Part shown: positions 1-7,190 of the stretch, piece by piece
How positions within the stretch are numbered: the first letter of the stretch is position 1
Layout: every line of letters starts with the position of its first letter
Origin: Angiostrongylus vasorum
Lineage: Eukaryota; Nematoda; Chromadorea; Rhabditida; Metastrongylidae
Length of the DNA: 64,000 nucleotides
Reading direction: 5' to 3'
NCBI GenBank assembly: GCA_018806985.1
Contig: JADANN010000154.1
Coordinates: 29,870-93,869, forward strand
Notes under the pieces: generated by a model
What the model was told of the DNA's origin: nothing
Databases searched by the model: none
Seen by the model: only the letters and a program-made list of their open reading frames with translations
Program-made: the position numbers and the translations under genes

Positions 1-300
1 TATTTTTGTTTATTCCCCACAAAAATACACATCACTATGATTACTGAGTATGCGATTACGGTTGAAGGTATTCGGTAAGGATTTCAATGGTCATATTCAG
101 AACTTTGTCCACTAAGACATGTTCAATAAGAAAAACTGTGCTTCCGACTCAGATTCGGCTTTTTATTTCCCAGTTATCGCCCTCAATTTTTTTTCAGAAA
201 AGTGGAACACATATGCAGTCAGTATTTTCTAACGTGACTAGCTTGTCTTTCGCTGGCTGCCTTTTTGAGCCCCCTATGACCTTCTTTTGGTGTCGCTGTG

Positions 301-553
301 TACGCAAAAGTTGAAATCTCTAACGCTGACGGATCGTCTGATGAACCACAATCTTCCCGAGTAAGCGTTCACTGCTACGTTTTTTAAGATATATTAGCGT
401 AAAGCGATCTATTTTTTTAGAGAGGATATTGATCCAAGTGAAATAGAAAACTTCCTTATTTTGGAGAAAAGAGGCCTGATCGGGCATCGACGAAAGATCA
501 TGTCACGCGTGAAGAGATTATGGCCTACTCTGCAGTACCTGACTCTTGCATGA
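301..553 (+). CDS. Candidate two-exon fragment of an unknown gene
   Basis: Two coding-like stretches flank a possible 60-bp intron (361-420), which starts GTAAGC and ends in a T-run plus AG. The upstream frame, 301-360, is rich in Ser, Glu and Asp and begins YAKVEISNADGSSD. The downstream frame, 422-550, is 43 codons long, begins EDIDPSEIENFLILEKRG and stops with TGA at 551. The phases do not join if the acceptor is at 420. They join in phase 0 if the AG at 423-424 is used, so that the exon starts at 425. No domain was recognised and no start codon or upstream exons could be fixed. It may be a real exon pair, a decayed gene or chance. The evidence is only composition plus splice-like sites. 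Confidence 0.2.
361..420 (+). other. Possible short spliceosomal intron
   Basis: The segment begins GTAAGC and ends in seven T residues followed by AG. Further AG dinucleotides directly downstream (421-424) offer alternative acceptors. A 60-bp length would fit the short introns common in compact invertebrate genomes. There is no transcript evidence in the sequence. Confidence 0.22.
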
Positions 554-700
554 TTCGACGGCAACCGTACCATCTGTTTAATAAACGGTTTACTAACTGG
601 CTAAGAGTACTCGCTTTGATGAGGTTTTCCATGAGTTGTTTAAAGGCATATCTATGCATGCTTAAGTCAGGATGGTAAAAAATTGATTGACACAAAGCCA

Positions 701-995
701 AAATTGTGATCATAACTGCAGCCTCAGCTTAACTGGGTTCGTTGCCGATTTGGGCCCCCAGATCAATCCCGTTGACGGGTGATTGCTGACGGCAAAAAGA
801 TCGATAGAACTAGCTGACAGACAGGCGAAACGAAAGACCCGCATGGTGTGGTGGCGAACGCGTTACTCCCCGGAAAGGACAATAACGCGTTGTTCCTCAC
901 CGTAGGCACCTGCGGTCCAGAGTTTTGCAAATATCTCAGCATCATTAAAGTTATATTTCGCAACGCATACCCTGCCGCTAAAAAGAGTAGGCAGT
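701..995 (+). repeat. tRNA-related SINE-like element, copy 1 (longest forward copy)
   Basis: This is the fullest forward copy of a dispersed repeat. A 5' section starts near 701 and includes CAGCTTAACTGGGTTC. A central section from about 841 to 900 resembles a tRNA gene: TGGTGTGGTGG is an A-box-like motif, followed by a GC-rich stretch containing two ACGCG motifs. The 3' body runs from about 903 to 995, contains TTTTGCAAATATCTCAGC and ends in TAGGCAGT. Its first 240 bp recur as a direct repeat at 1383-1623 with only scattered differences, and the body recurs in inverted orientation at 1131-1226. The tRNA-like centre suggests a short interspersed element that uses RNA polymerase III. No target-site duplication was identified. 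Confidence 0.55.
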
Positions 996-1130
996 AAATA
1001 AGAAGTCAAAATTAAATGTATGCTGTTTAACAACCTCGCGATTGCTGAACAAGAAAACGTCGCATTCATATTCCAATGCCGAGGTTAATAGAAAGTCGAT
1101 CCTGGGAACTGTTACAATTTTAACCTTCTT

Positions 1131-1245
1131 ACTGCCTACTCTTTTTTGATGGCAGGGTATATTGCGAAATATAACTTCAACGAAGCTGAGATATTTGCAA
1201 AACTCTGGACCGCAGGTGCCTATGGTGGGGAACGCGTTAATCCCC
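1131..1245 (-). repeat. SINE-like element, inverted partial copy
   Basis: The minus strand carries the 3' body of the same family: read backwards it runs from the ACGCG-containing section to TAGGCAGT at its outer end (1131). It faces the forward copy at 1246-1368, and together they form a large palindrome. It is close to the 701-995 copy in sequence, with a few substitutions. Confidence 0.55.
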
Positions 1246-1368
1246 GGAAAGGACAATAGCGCGTTCGTTCCCTACCATAGACACCTGCGGTCTAGAGTTT
1301 TGCAAATATCTCAGCTTCGCTGAAATTATATTTCGCAATATACCCTGCCATCAAAAAGAGTAGGCAGT
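1246..1368 (+). repeat. SINE-like element, 5'-truncated forward copy
   Basis: This forward copy contains the end of the tRNA-like section and the full body, ending TAGGCAGT at 1361-1368. It starts inside the GGAAAGG stretch shared with the inverted copy to its left, so the exact junction is uncertain by some tens of bases. The next forward copy starts only about 15 bp further on. Confidence 0.5.
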
Positions 1369-1382
1369 CAGTAAAAGGGTAA

Positions 1383-1665
1383 AAATTGTGATTATAACTG
1401 TAGCCTCAGCTTAACTGGGTTCAATGCCGATTTGGGCTCCCCAGATCAATCCCGTTGACGGGTGATTGCTGACGGCAAAAAGATCGATAGAACTAGCTGA
1501 CAGACAGGCGAAACGAAAGACCCGCATGGTGTGGTGGTGAACGCGTTACTCCCCGGAAAGGACAATAACGCGTTCGTTCCTCACCGTAGGCACCTGCGGT
1601 CCAGCGTTTTGCAAATACCGCAGCTTCGTTGGAGTTACATTTCTCGATTTATTTGTACAACAGGG
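1383..1665 (+). repeat. SINE-like element, second long forward copy
   Basis: The first 240 bp match 701-940 almost base for base, including CAGCTTAACTGGGTTC, the AGATCAATCCCG stretch and the tRNA-like centre (about 1523-1580). The 3' body then diverges after about 1630 but keeps a remnant containing CAGGGTAAA. The high identity to copy 1 against the much more diverged copies at 2.5-3.0 kb suggests recent local duplication. Confidence 0.55.
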
Positions 1666-2486
1666 TAAATAACGATTTCACATATTAATGGCTTGTTAGC
1701 AGAACTGGGTCGAGTAGTATTCCTAATGACTTGTATTAACTGCTGAATTAGTGAGATCGGCTTTTTACATGAACCAAGATCACATGCTATGTGAATCTCA
1801 TCATTCATTGCATTCGCTTCATTTCCCGACATCCGCCATCGATGACCTCCGGTTTCTGTGCGTGGCTTCTACTGGTTTTTTGAGGGCATTTGATCATATT
1901 TGTAAATGCCGTTGAATATTGGTCTAGTCCATCCCTCTCTTGAATCCTGAGAGAGCCGTGCAAGCGCTTTTCTACATTATTACCACATACACACCAGATT
2001 TTGCCAGACAAGTAGGTCCCACACTAATTTCCTAAACCCGGAAGGAGAGAAGGCTTAATTGGCCTGGTGGCAAGTCGATTCAGGGTTTTGCGCTTAGTGG
2101 ACTGTACCACTAACAATAGCGTCCAGTGTTGAACAATTTCTCATGGTTGGATGCATTGTGTATTCGACTTCATTGCCACAGTACACAGTAGTACAGGTGC
2201 CATTTTGGTCGATAGAACGAAGATCTGTGATCTACTGATCTATCAAGTTAGTCCTCTCGACTTTTCGGATAGGCCCATTCTCTAGTAGACTCACACTGAA
2301 ATGATGGGGTGCTTGCTTTGTCCGGAAGCACACGATCGATATAGCGATCATGTGTGTATTGCATGGTGACTTATATCACACTGCTATATGCAGTCCATTT
2401 ATTAAAGGATTGTTATTAAATTAAAATGACGGTATTAGTTCCCGTGGTGACAAAATCAATAGTTATTGCACTGCAGCTTTATACTC
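1666..2486. other. Unique AT-rich spacer
   Basis: No gene, RNA or transposon was recognised here. Short minus-strand open frames (1635-1832 and 1805-2011) have no recognisable domain. The only local structure noted is a small hairpin-like inverted repeat around 2329-2356 with GATCG and CGATC arms flanked by CACAC and GTGTG. Confidence 0.4.
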
Positions 2487-2753
2487 ACTGCCTGTTATTT
2501 TTTCATAGGCGTATATTATATGAAATGCAACCACAATGATACTGAGATATTTGCTAAACCCAGACCCCTGACCTGATTCAAACCCACGACTACGCTTTCT
2601 GGGGACTCATATGTTAACCACTGCACAACAGAGGTCCTTGTTTTGCCTATCTCTGGCCAGTTTTTCATCCTAACGGTGCCATCAGCAGTTACCAGTCAAA
2701 GGGAATGATCCAGGGAGCACGGAATATTACTGAACCCAGTTAAGCTGAAGTAG
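2487..2753 (-). repeat. SINE-like element, full-length diverged inverted copy
   Basis: Read on the minus strand, this copy starts near 2753 with CAGCTTAACTGGGTTCA, passes through a 72-nt tRNA-like section (2635 to 2564) and ends with a body containing GCAAATATCTCAGTATC-like sequence and the terminal GGCAGT at 2487. The order of parts is the same as in the 701-995 copy. It is clearly more diverged, so the family has both old and young members in this flank. Confidence 0.55.
2564..2635 (-). pseudogene. Degenerate tRNA-like sequence inside a SINE-like repeat
   Basis: On the minus strand this is exactly 72 nt long, with a 7-bp acceptor-like stem (ACCTCTG against CAGGGGT, one G-T wobble). It has an A-box-like TTGTGCAGTGG and a B-box-like GGTTTGAATCA. 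The D and T stems pair poorly and no anticodon stem could be assigned, so a working tRNA is unlikely. It is best read as the polymerase III promoter region of the surrounding interspersed repeat or as a tRNA relic. Confidence 0.45.
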
Positions 2754-2779
2754 AAATGGCAATGGTTGACTTTCCATTT

Positions 2780-2880
2780 ACTGCCTATCATTTTTTTTTC
2801 ATGGTAGAGCATAATGTGAAGTGTAAGCACAGTGATGTTGTGATATTGGTAATACTGGAAGCCTTGACTTAACATGTGAT
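2780..2880 (-). repeat. SINE-like element, partial inverted copy
   Basis: Beginning with ACTGCCTATC at 2780, this stretch follows the body of the family in reverse orientation (T-run, CATGGTAG, then a GTGATATT section). It fades near 2880. It is the most diverged of the copies and the call rests on the order of several short shared motifs. Confidence 0.35.
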
Positions 2881-2924
2881 TTCTTATATTAAGATAAAAA
2901 AGTGGCTAAGAGAGAGACAAAGCA

Positions 2925-3050
2925 CGTGCTTCGATGGCACAGTGGGCAACACGTGAACCCACGGAAAGGTTTATCGCATTTTCGAACCTCACCTGTGGTT
3001 CCAAGTTTTGCAATTATAACAACACGGTTAAATTATAATTACAATAAGCT
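2925..3050 (+). repeat. SINE-like element, partial forward copy with tRNA-like boxes
   Basis: TGGCACAGTGGG at 2935-2946 is a good A-box match, and TTTTCGAACCTC around 2979-2990 resembles a B box at the spacing seen in tRNA genes. A body fragment with AAGTTTTGCAATTAT follows. The copy then runs into the diverged repeat that begins near 3025. Confidence 0.4.
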
Positions 3051-3260
3051 AACATAAATTCTAGTGATTATCAGAAGAAATTTGCTCCGTTTTTTTAAAA
3101 AAGGATTTCCCGTTTCAACAGTAGTATAAAATGTGTGCGCGAAATAGCTTCCCTGCTTCAGTACGTTCGATCCTGTGAGTCGAAAAAGTCCGGTTACGAA
3201 GAGGTCCTGTCCTCGCCTTTTTTTATATTTGGCGGTTTCTTCTTAAATATGTTTTATTGG
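3025..3260 (+). repeat. Diverged dispersed repeat, copy A
   Basis: This segment aligns in order with 4205-4420: TAATAAGCTA or CAATAAGCTA, a T-rich stretch, an AGTAGTATA or ACTAGTATA motif, GTGCGCG, a purine-rich stretch and CTGTCCTC followed by a T-run and CTTAAAT. Copies are diverged but collinear. It looks like an old transposable element, and no ends or coding capacity were recognised. Confidence 0.4.
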
Positions 3261-3515
3261 CTTTGCACTACACTAAACTCGTACTATCATTGTAGAGCTG
3301 GCATTTTGTCCTACATGTGGACCTCAGTGTTCTTGTACTCTAACCAAATTTTATTTAAGTTAGATTAAGGAAGAAAAAAAAAGCAAGCTGGTAAATAGAT
3401 GAATAAATCAACAGTGGCCTTACAGCGACTTTTCTCACTTCGTTTCAAAAATATTTGTGATAGGAAGGACAGCCACGCAGATCTAAAGTCAGAGAAGGAA
3501 GTGTTGACACGATGA
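3261..3515. other. Spacer with no recognised feature
   Basis: T-rich and A-rich unique sequence. An open frame from 3135 to 3368 crosses into it but needs a GTG start and overlaps a repeat, so it is not called. Nothing else was recognised. Confidence 0.4.
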
Positions 3516-3742
3516 CCATTTCAAAAAACGTTTATTGAAGCAGATCCATGCAAAACTATTGTTATATTTGCGGGAAGTGCTAGGCTATGCGTCGGAACTA
3601 TTCCGGCACTGTTAGCCCAAACTGCAGTGATAAAAAGACTGTTCGGGTGAATGTCGCACGAATCTGAAGAAAACGAAGATCTCGTCATTGTAAAAATCTG
3701 TTGCACCCTTGTTTTTTCAGAAAACGAATAGTGATGAGTTGA
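3516..3742 (+). CDS. Candidate exon pair of unknown gene
   Basis: A 44-codon open frame (3516-3647) contains the coding-like stretch CKTIVIFAGSARLCVGTIPA and ends at a TGA that overlaps a possible GTGAAT donor at 3647. A T-run acceptor ending TTTTTTCAG at 3720 would give a 74-bp intron and extend the frame by eight codons to TGA at 3740. No family was recognised, and no start codon or upstream exon could be placed. An exon remnant or chance are both possible. Confidence 0.18.
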
Positions 3743-3924
3743 TTCTATTGTCAGCACCGAAAAGGAAGAAATTCAAGTTTACTTTAGGGCAACTGGGGGT
3801 CGTCTGGGTGCATTACTTGCATTACTGGAAGCATTTTAGTATCTTAGTGGAGAGTTAAAGCATTCATCGCTGTCAACTCCCTCGGAGAATTGCCATATTT
3901 TCGACTCTATTAAGCATTGTAAAG

Positions 3925-4122
3925 ATGGCAAAATGCATACTACCAGCAGACCATCTCTGTGATTTCATTCTCCTAGATAATCATGTCACTAATGTAAGCT
4001 GGCCCACCAGAATTAATGGAAATTGGCTAGAACGAAAAATGGAAGTGCCAACCATTTGTGCAGAGTTACCCTCGCATCCATTACTTTGTCGACCGGGCCG
4101 AAAACTTCGAATGAGCTACTGA
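3925..4122 (+). CDS. Hypothetical ORF with a downstream poly(A) signal
   Basis: The frame of 65 codons starts MAKCILPADHLCDF, is rich in Cys and Leu, and stops with TGA at 4120-4122. An AATAAA hexamer lies 42 bp past the stop (4165-4170), which would suit a 3'-terminal exon. The frame is open upstream of the ATG to about 3857, so the ATG is not a certain start. A GTAAGC donor-like site lies inside it near 3993, so part of it may be intronic. No domain was recognised. Confidence 0.22.
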   Translation: MAKCILPADHLCDFILLDNHVTNVSWPTRINGNWLERKMEVPTICAELPSHPLLCRPGRKLRMSY

Positions 4123-4164
4123 AAAAGTTCAAACATGTTTTGAATACACTTCACTTTGTTCTGC

Positions 4165-4170
4165 AATAAA
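4165..4170 (+). promoter_or_regulatory. Possible polyadenylation signal AATAAA
   Basis: A perfect AATAAA lies 42 bp after the stop codon of the 3925-4122 open frame. In AT-rich sequence such hexamers are common by chance. Confidence 0.25.
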
Positions 4171-4204
4171 ACTCCGACTTACCTTATCTATCAGAAAAGC
4201 GTCG

Positions 4205-4420
4205 ATAGATTATAATAAGCTAGTATAAATTATAGCTATTTACAGATCAAATTTTTTTGTTTTCTGAAGATTTTCCTCTCTCAGCACTAGTATAGGGAAG
4301 GGTGCGCGGAAGAGTTTGCTGATCTAGGCAAGATAAATTTAAAGTGAAAGAGGCTGATGACGAAGGTGTTGCTGTCCTCTTCTTTTTGGTTTTTTTAACA
4401 GGTCCCTCTTAAATTTTGCG
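4205..4420 (+). repeat. Diverged dispersed repeat, copy B
   Basis: This is the collinear partner of 3025-3260, sharing GATTATAATAAGCTAG, a T-rich stretch, CACTAGTATA, GTGCGCGGAAG and CTGTCCTC before a T-run and CTTAAAT. The frame that is partly open in copy A is interrupted by stops here, which argues that neither copy is a conserved coding exon. Confidence 0.4.
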
Positions 4421-4838
4421 ATTCCCAGAAACGACTTTCTTTAATGCGTGACAATGATCAATAATGCACTAATTTCTTCATGAGCAAAGACGAGTTTGTC
4501 AACCTCAAGATTTATTCAATAGAATGCTGCCAGTCTTTACGGCGGTTTCGCCTTTATCAGAACTTGGGAGAGTCAAATTGACATAAATCCATTCTTTTGA
4601 GCACTATCATAATCTCAACCGACAAAACTTAATGCATAAATGTTTATTCGCATAGTGAGTAGCTTTTTCTTGAATACTCACCGTTTTTCGATGACCGAGT
4701 TCCCTCTGACCTCAGTGTGACTAATCACAACGACTGTGGACCACCGAAGAACGAACGGGATCACAGGCTCTGAGGAAGAGGAAAACGTCGAAACGTTCTT
4801 CGAATAAGGTTCTTTATCAGCCTCTTGTTAACATAACA
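4421..4838. other. Unique spacer with no recognised gene
   Basis: AT-rich sequence without a long open frame. Near 4765-4800 there is a short purine-rich stretch with repeated AACGT and TTCG motifs. Nothing more can be supported. Confidence 0.4.
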
Positions 4839-4991
4839 ATGAAAGAACAAATGTCGATTGCTCATACCGAGGCTGAAGGAAAGTCGGTTTTTGAAATATT
4901 GTTGAAGTCTGTACTAGTTGTAATGATACCGACTTCTGCAAAAATGGATGGTCCGCGGAAAAACAAGTTGATCACCAGACTATCAATATAA
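4839..4991 (+). CDS. Hypothetical small ORF (50 codons)
   Basis: The frame runs from ATG at 4839 to TAA at 4989-4991, with a second in-frame ATG at 4851. The product has a hydrophobic middle (FEILLKSVLVVMIP) followed by a basic tail (PRKNKLITR). No family was recognised. A 96-codon open frame lies opposite on the minus strand (4862-5152), and I cannot decide between them or exclude that both are chance. Confidence 0.15.
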   Translation: MKEQMSIAHTEAEGKSVFEILLKSVLVVMIPTSAKMDGPRKNKLITRLSI

Positions 4992-5131
4992 ACAACTTTT
5001 CTTGCCTTTCTCCTTCTCCTGTGCACACATTTTTTGTGAACAGAAGAACAGAAACGAAAGAATCGCAAAACCTGGAAGGAAAAACAGCCATTTCCAATAT
5101 CTACGAAGTAGAAGCCAATCGGGTTAGACAA

Positions 5132-5198
5132 ATATGAAGGGTAGTTCTCCAAAATGCTTCGGAAGTCAGCAAGATCCCTTTTAAGCTACCCTTCATAT
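5132..5198. repeat. 13-bp perfect inverted repeat with 41-nt loop
   Basis: The arms ATATGAAGGGTAG (5132-5144) and CTACCCTTCATAT (5186-5198) are exact reverse complements. A stem-loop is possible in DNA or RNA. It lies less than 350 bp from the left edge of the satellite array and overlaps the start of the 5154 open frame. Confidence 0.75.
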
Positions 5199-5384
5199 CA
5201 AATGAAAAAAAGTTACGCCATTAATAGATGCTTAAGAAAAAGTGTTCTCGAAAATTATGTAACGATTGTTGACATCCCACCCAATACCCCACGCTTTCAA
5301 TTAGTTCGCAACCGTCTCTATGATCGTTTCTGCAGCTCAGAAAACAACAGTCACCACAGACACCGATCTTCACCCCCCTTGTAG
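5154..5384 (+). CDS. Hypothetical ORF next to the array edge
   Basis: The frame of 76 codons begins with ATG at 5154, has basic and Ser-rich ends, and contains a coding-like middle stretch YVTIVDIPPNTPRFQLVRNR. The C-terminus is His/Arg/Ser/Pro-rich and ends with TAG at 5382-5384. It might be the tail of a decayed element, but no family was recognised. A 13-bp inverted repeat arm (5186-5198) lies within its first codons. The satellite begins about 140 bp downstream. Confidence 0.2.
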   Translation: MLRKSARSLLSYPSYQMKKSYAINRCLRKSVLENYVTIVDIPPNTPRFQLVRNRLYDRFCSSENNSHHRHRSSPPL

Positions 5385-5524
5385 CTCGAGAACGCTTTAA
5401 ATTTCATGTGATCGCATTACAAGAGACAAAAAATCAAGAAGACCGACATACGCCACCGAAACAACGGGACCCTTGTGATCAGTGGAGAAATCATGCAACA
5501 CAGGGCGGACTTTTAATTTTTGAC
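5385..5524. other. Junction between flank and satellite array
   Basis: No full monomer is recognisable here, though AGGGCGGACTT (about 5496-5506) resembles the middle of the short monomer class. The border is best placed at about 5515-5525, with possible decayed monomers to its left. Confidence 0.5.
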
Positions 5525-5874
5525 GCACCTCTGATGCGCCTCTGAGGTGAACTGAAAGTACCGAAATCTCGAGACATGATTCGAGGTGATGTGCCGCGGC
5601 GCGCACCTGGGGCAGACTGAAACCGCAGTTTTCGGCAAATGATTCAAATAATGTGCCGTACTGTACCTCTGAGGCACCTCTGAGATGAACTGAAAGTATC
5701 GTTACCCACACATGATTCGAGGCCATGTGCCGTGGTGCACCTCTGAGCCGCCTCTGAGGTGAACTGAAAGTGCAGAAATCTGGACCTGATTCGAGGTCAT
5801 ATGCCGTGGTGCACCTCTGAGGCACCTGTGAGGCGGACTGATGGTGCGGTTTTCCGCACATTATTCAAGGTGAC
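5525..5874. repeat. Left-edge monomers, strongly diverged
   Basis: The first units carry many substitutions compared with the interior. One is a 63-bp-class unit near 5592-5653 with CCGCGGCGCGCACC and an ACCGCAG stretch, followed by a 74-bp unit with GTACTGTACC. Edge units of tandem arrays usually decay because exchange with neighbours is rarer there, and this pattern fits. Confidence 0.75.
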
Positions 5875-7190
5875 GTGCCGTGTTGCACCTCTGAGCCGCC
5901 TCTGAGGTGAACTGAAGGTGCAGAAATCTGGACATGATTCGAGGTGATGTGCCATGGCTCGCCTCTGGGGCGGACTGAAAGTGCCGATTTCTGCGCATTA
6001 TTTGAGGTGGTGTGATGTGGTGCACCTCTGAGCCGCCTCTGAGGTGAACTGAAAGTGCAGAAATCTGGACATGATTCGAGGTGATGTGCCATGGCTCGCC
6101 TCTGGGGCGGACTGAAAGTGCCGATTTCTGCGCATTATTTGAGGTGGTGTGATGTGGTGCACCTCTGAGGCGCCTCTGAGGTGAACTGAAGCTGCAGAAA
6201 TCTGGACATGATTCGAGGTGATGTGCCATGGCTCGCCTCTGGGGCGGACTGATGGTTCCGTAACACACACATTTTTCAAGGTGAAGTGCCGTGGTGCACC
6301 TCTGGGGCGCCTCTGTGGTGAACTGAAAGTGCAGAAATCTGGGTATGATTCGAGGTGTTGTGCCGTGGTGCACCTCTGAGGCACCTGTGAGGCGGACTGA
6401 TGGTGCGGTTTTCCGCACATTATTCAAGGTGACGTGCCGTGTTGCACCTCTGAGCCGCCTCTGAGGTGAACTGAAGGTGCAGAAATCTGGACATGATTCG
6501 AGGTGATGTGCCATGGCTCGCCTCTGGGGCGGACTGAAAGTGCCGATTTCTGCGCATTATTTGAGGTGGTGTGATGTGGTGCACCTCTGAGCCGCCTCTG
6601 AGGTGAACTGAAAGTGCAGAAATCTGGACATGATTCGAGGTGATGTGCCATGGCTCGCCTCTGGGGCGGACTGAAAGTGCCGATTTCTGCGCATTATTTG
6701 AGGTGGTGTGATGTGGTGCACCTCTGAGGCGCCTCTGAGGTGAACTGAAGGTGCAGAAATCTGGACATGATTCGAGGTGATGTGCCATGGCTCGCCTCTG
6801 GGGCGGACTGATGGTTCCGTAACACACACATTTTTCAAGGTGAAGTGCCGTGGTGCACCCTCTGGGGCGCCTCTGTGGTGAACTGAAAGTGCAGAAATCT
6901 GGGTATGATTCGAGGTGTTGTGCCGTGGTGCACCTCTGAGGCACCTGTGAGGCGGACTGATGGTGCGGTTTTCCGCACATTATTCAAGGTGACGTGCCGT
7001 GTTGCACCTCTGAGCCGCCTCTGAGGTGAACTGAAGGTGCAGAAATCTGGACACGATTCGAGGTGATGTGCCATGGCTCGCCTCTGGGGCGGACTGAAAG
7101 TGCCGATTTCTGCGCATTATTTGAGGTGGTGTGATGTGGTGCACCTCTGAGCCGCCTCTGAGGTGAACTGAAAGTGCAGAAATCTGGGAC
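5875..7190. repeat. 559-bp eight-monomer higher-order repeat, about 2.3 copies
   Basis: The unit starts at 5875, 6434 and 6994, marked each time by GTGCCGTGTTGCACC. It consists of five 74-bp and three 63-bp monomers in the order F-S-F-S-F-S-F-F, which sums to 559. The second copy is 560 bp because of one extra C in the CACCCTCTGG stretch near 6857. The third copy is partial and then runs into a different arrangement. Confidence 0.85.

Larger units (their letters stand above)
1..700. other. AT-rich flank, no confident gene
   Basis: This stretch is AT-rich with T-runs and no long open frame typical of a complete gene. The longest forward open frame (87-314, 75 codons) has no recognisable domain. 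The stretch also holds splice-like signals: a T-run ending in TTTCAG near 195, a GTAAGC donor at 361 and a T-run acceptor ending at 420, with coding-like sequence on both sides of the last two. I cannot tell real exons from chance here. No RNA gene or transposon terminus was recognised in this part. Confidence 0.5.
1131..1368. repeat. Large near-perfect inverted repeat (palindrome)
   Basis: The arms at 1131-1226 and 1274-1368 are reverse complements over about 95 bp with only a few mismatches. The 47-bp spacer is itself partly self-complementary, with GGGAACG-type motifs on each side. This results from two head-to-head copies of the SINE-like family and could extrude as a cruciform or fold back in RNA. 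Confidence 0.8.

Noticed and set aside
87..314. 75-codon forward open frame
   Set aside because: No domain was recognised, and it overlaps a competing frame and splice-like sites. It could be part of an exon, but cannot be supported as a gene.
763..1256. Minus-strand open frames over the SINE-like copies
   Set aside because: They lie inside interspersed repeats and repeat the same short peptide from different copies, so they are shadows of the repeat.
2329..2356. Small hairpin as a terminator
   Set aside because: The arms are short and interrupted, there is no gene upstream, and intrinsic terminators are not expected in a eukaryotic nuclear sequence.
2564..2635. Functional tRNA gene
   Set aside because: The D and T stems do not pair well and no anticodon stem can be drawn. 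It is better explained as part of a repeat.
3135..3368. 77-codon forward open frame
   Set aside because: It needs a GTG start, which is not expected in a eukaryotic nuclear gene. It overlaps a diverged repeat whose second copy at 4.3 kb has stops, and it has no recognisable domain.
4862..5152. 96-codon minus-strand open frame
   Set aside because: No recognisable domain. It lies opposite a forward frame and near the array border, so a chance frame is the simpler reading.
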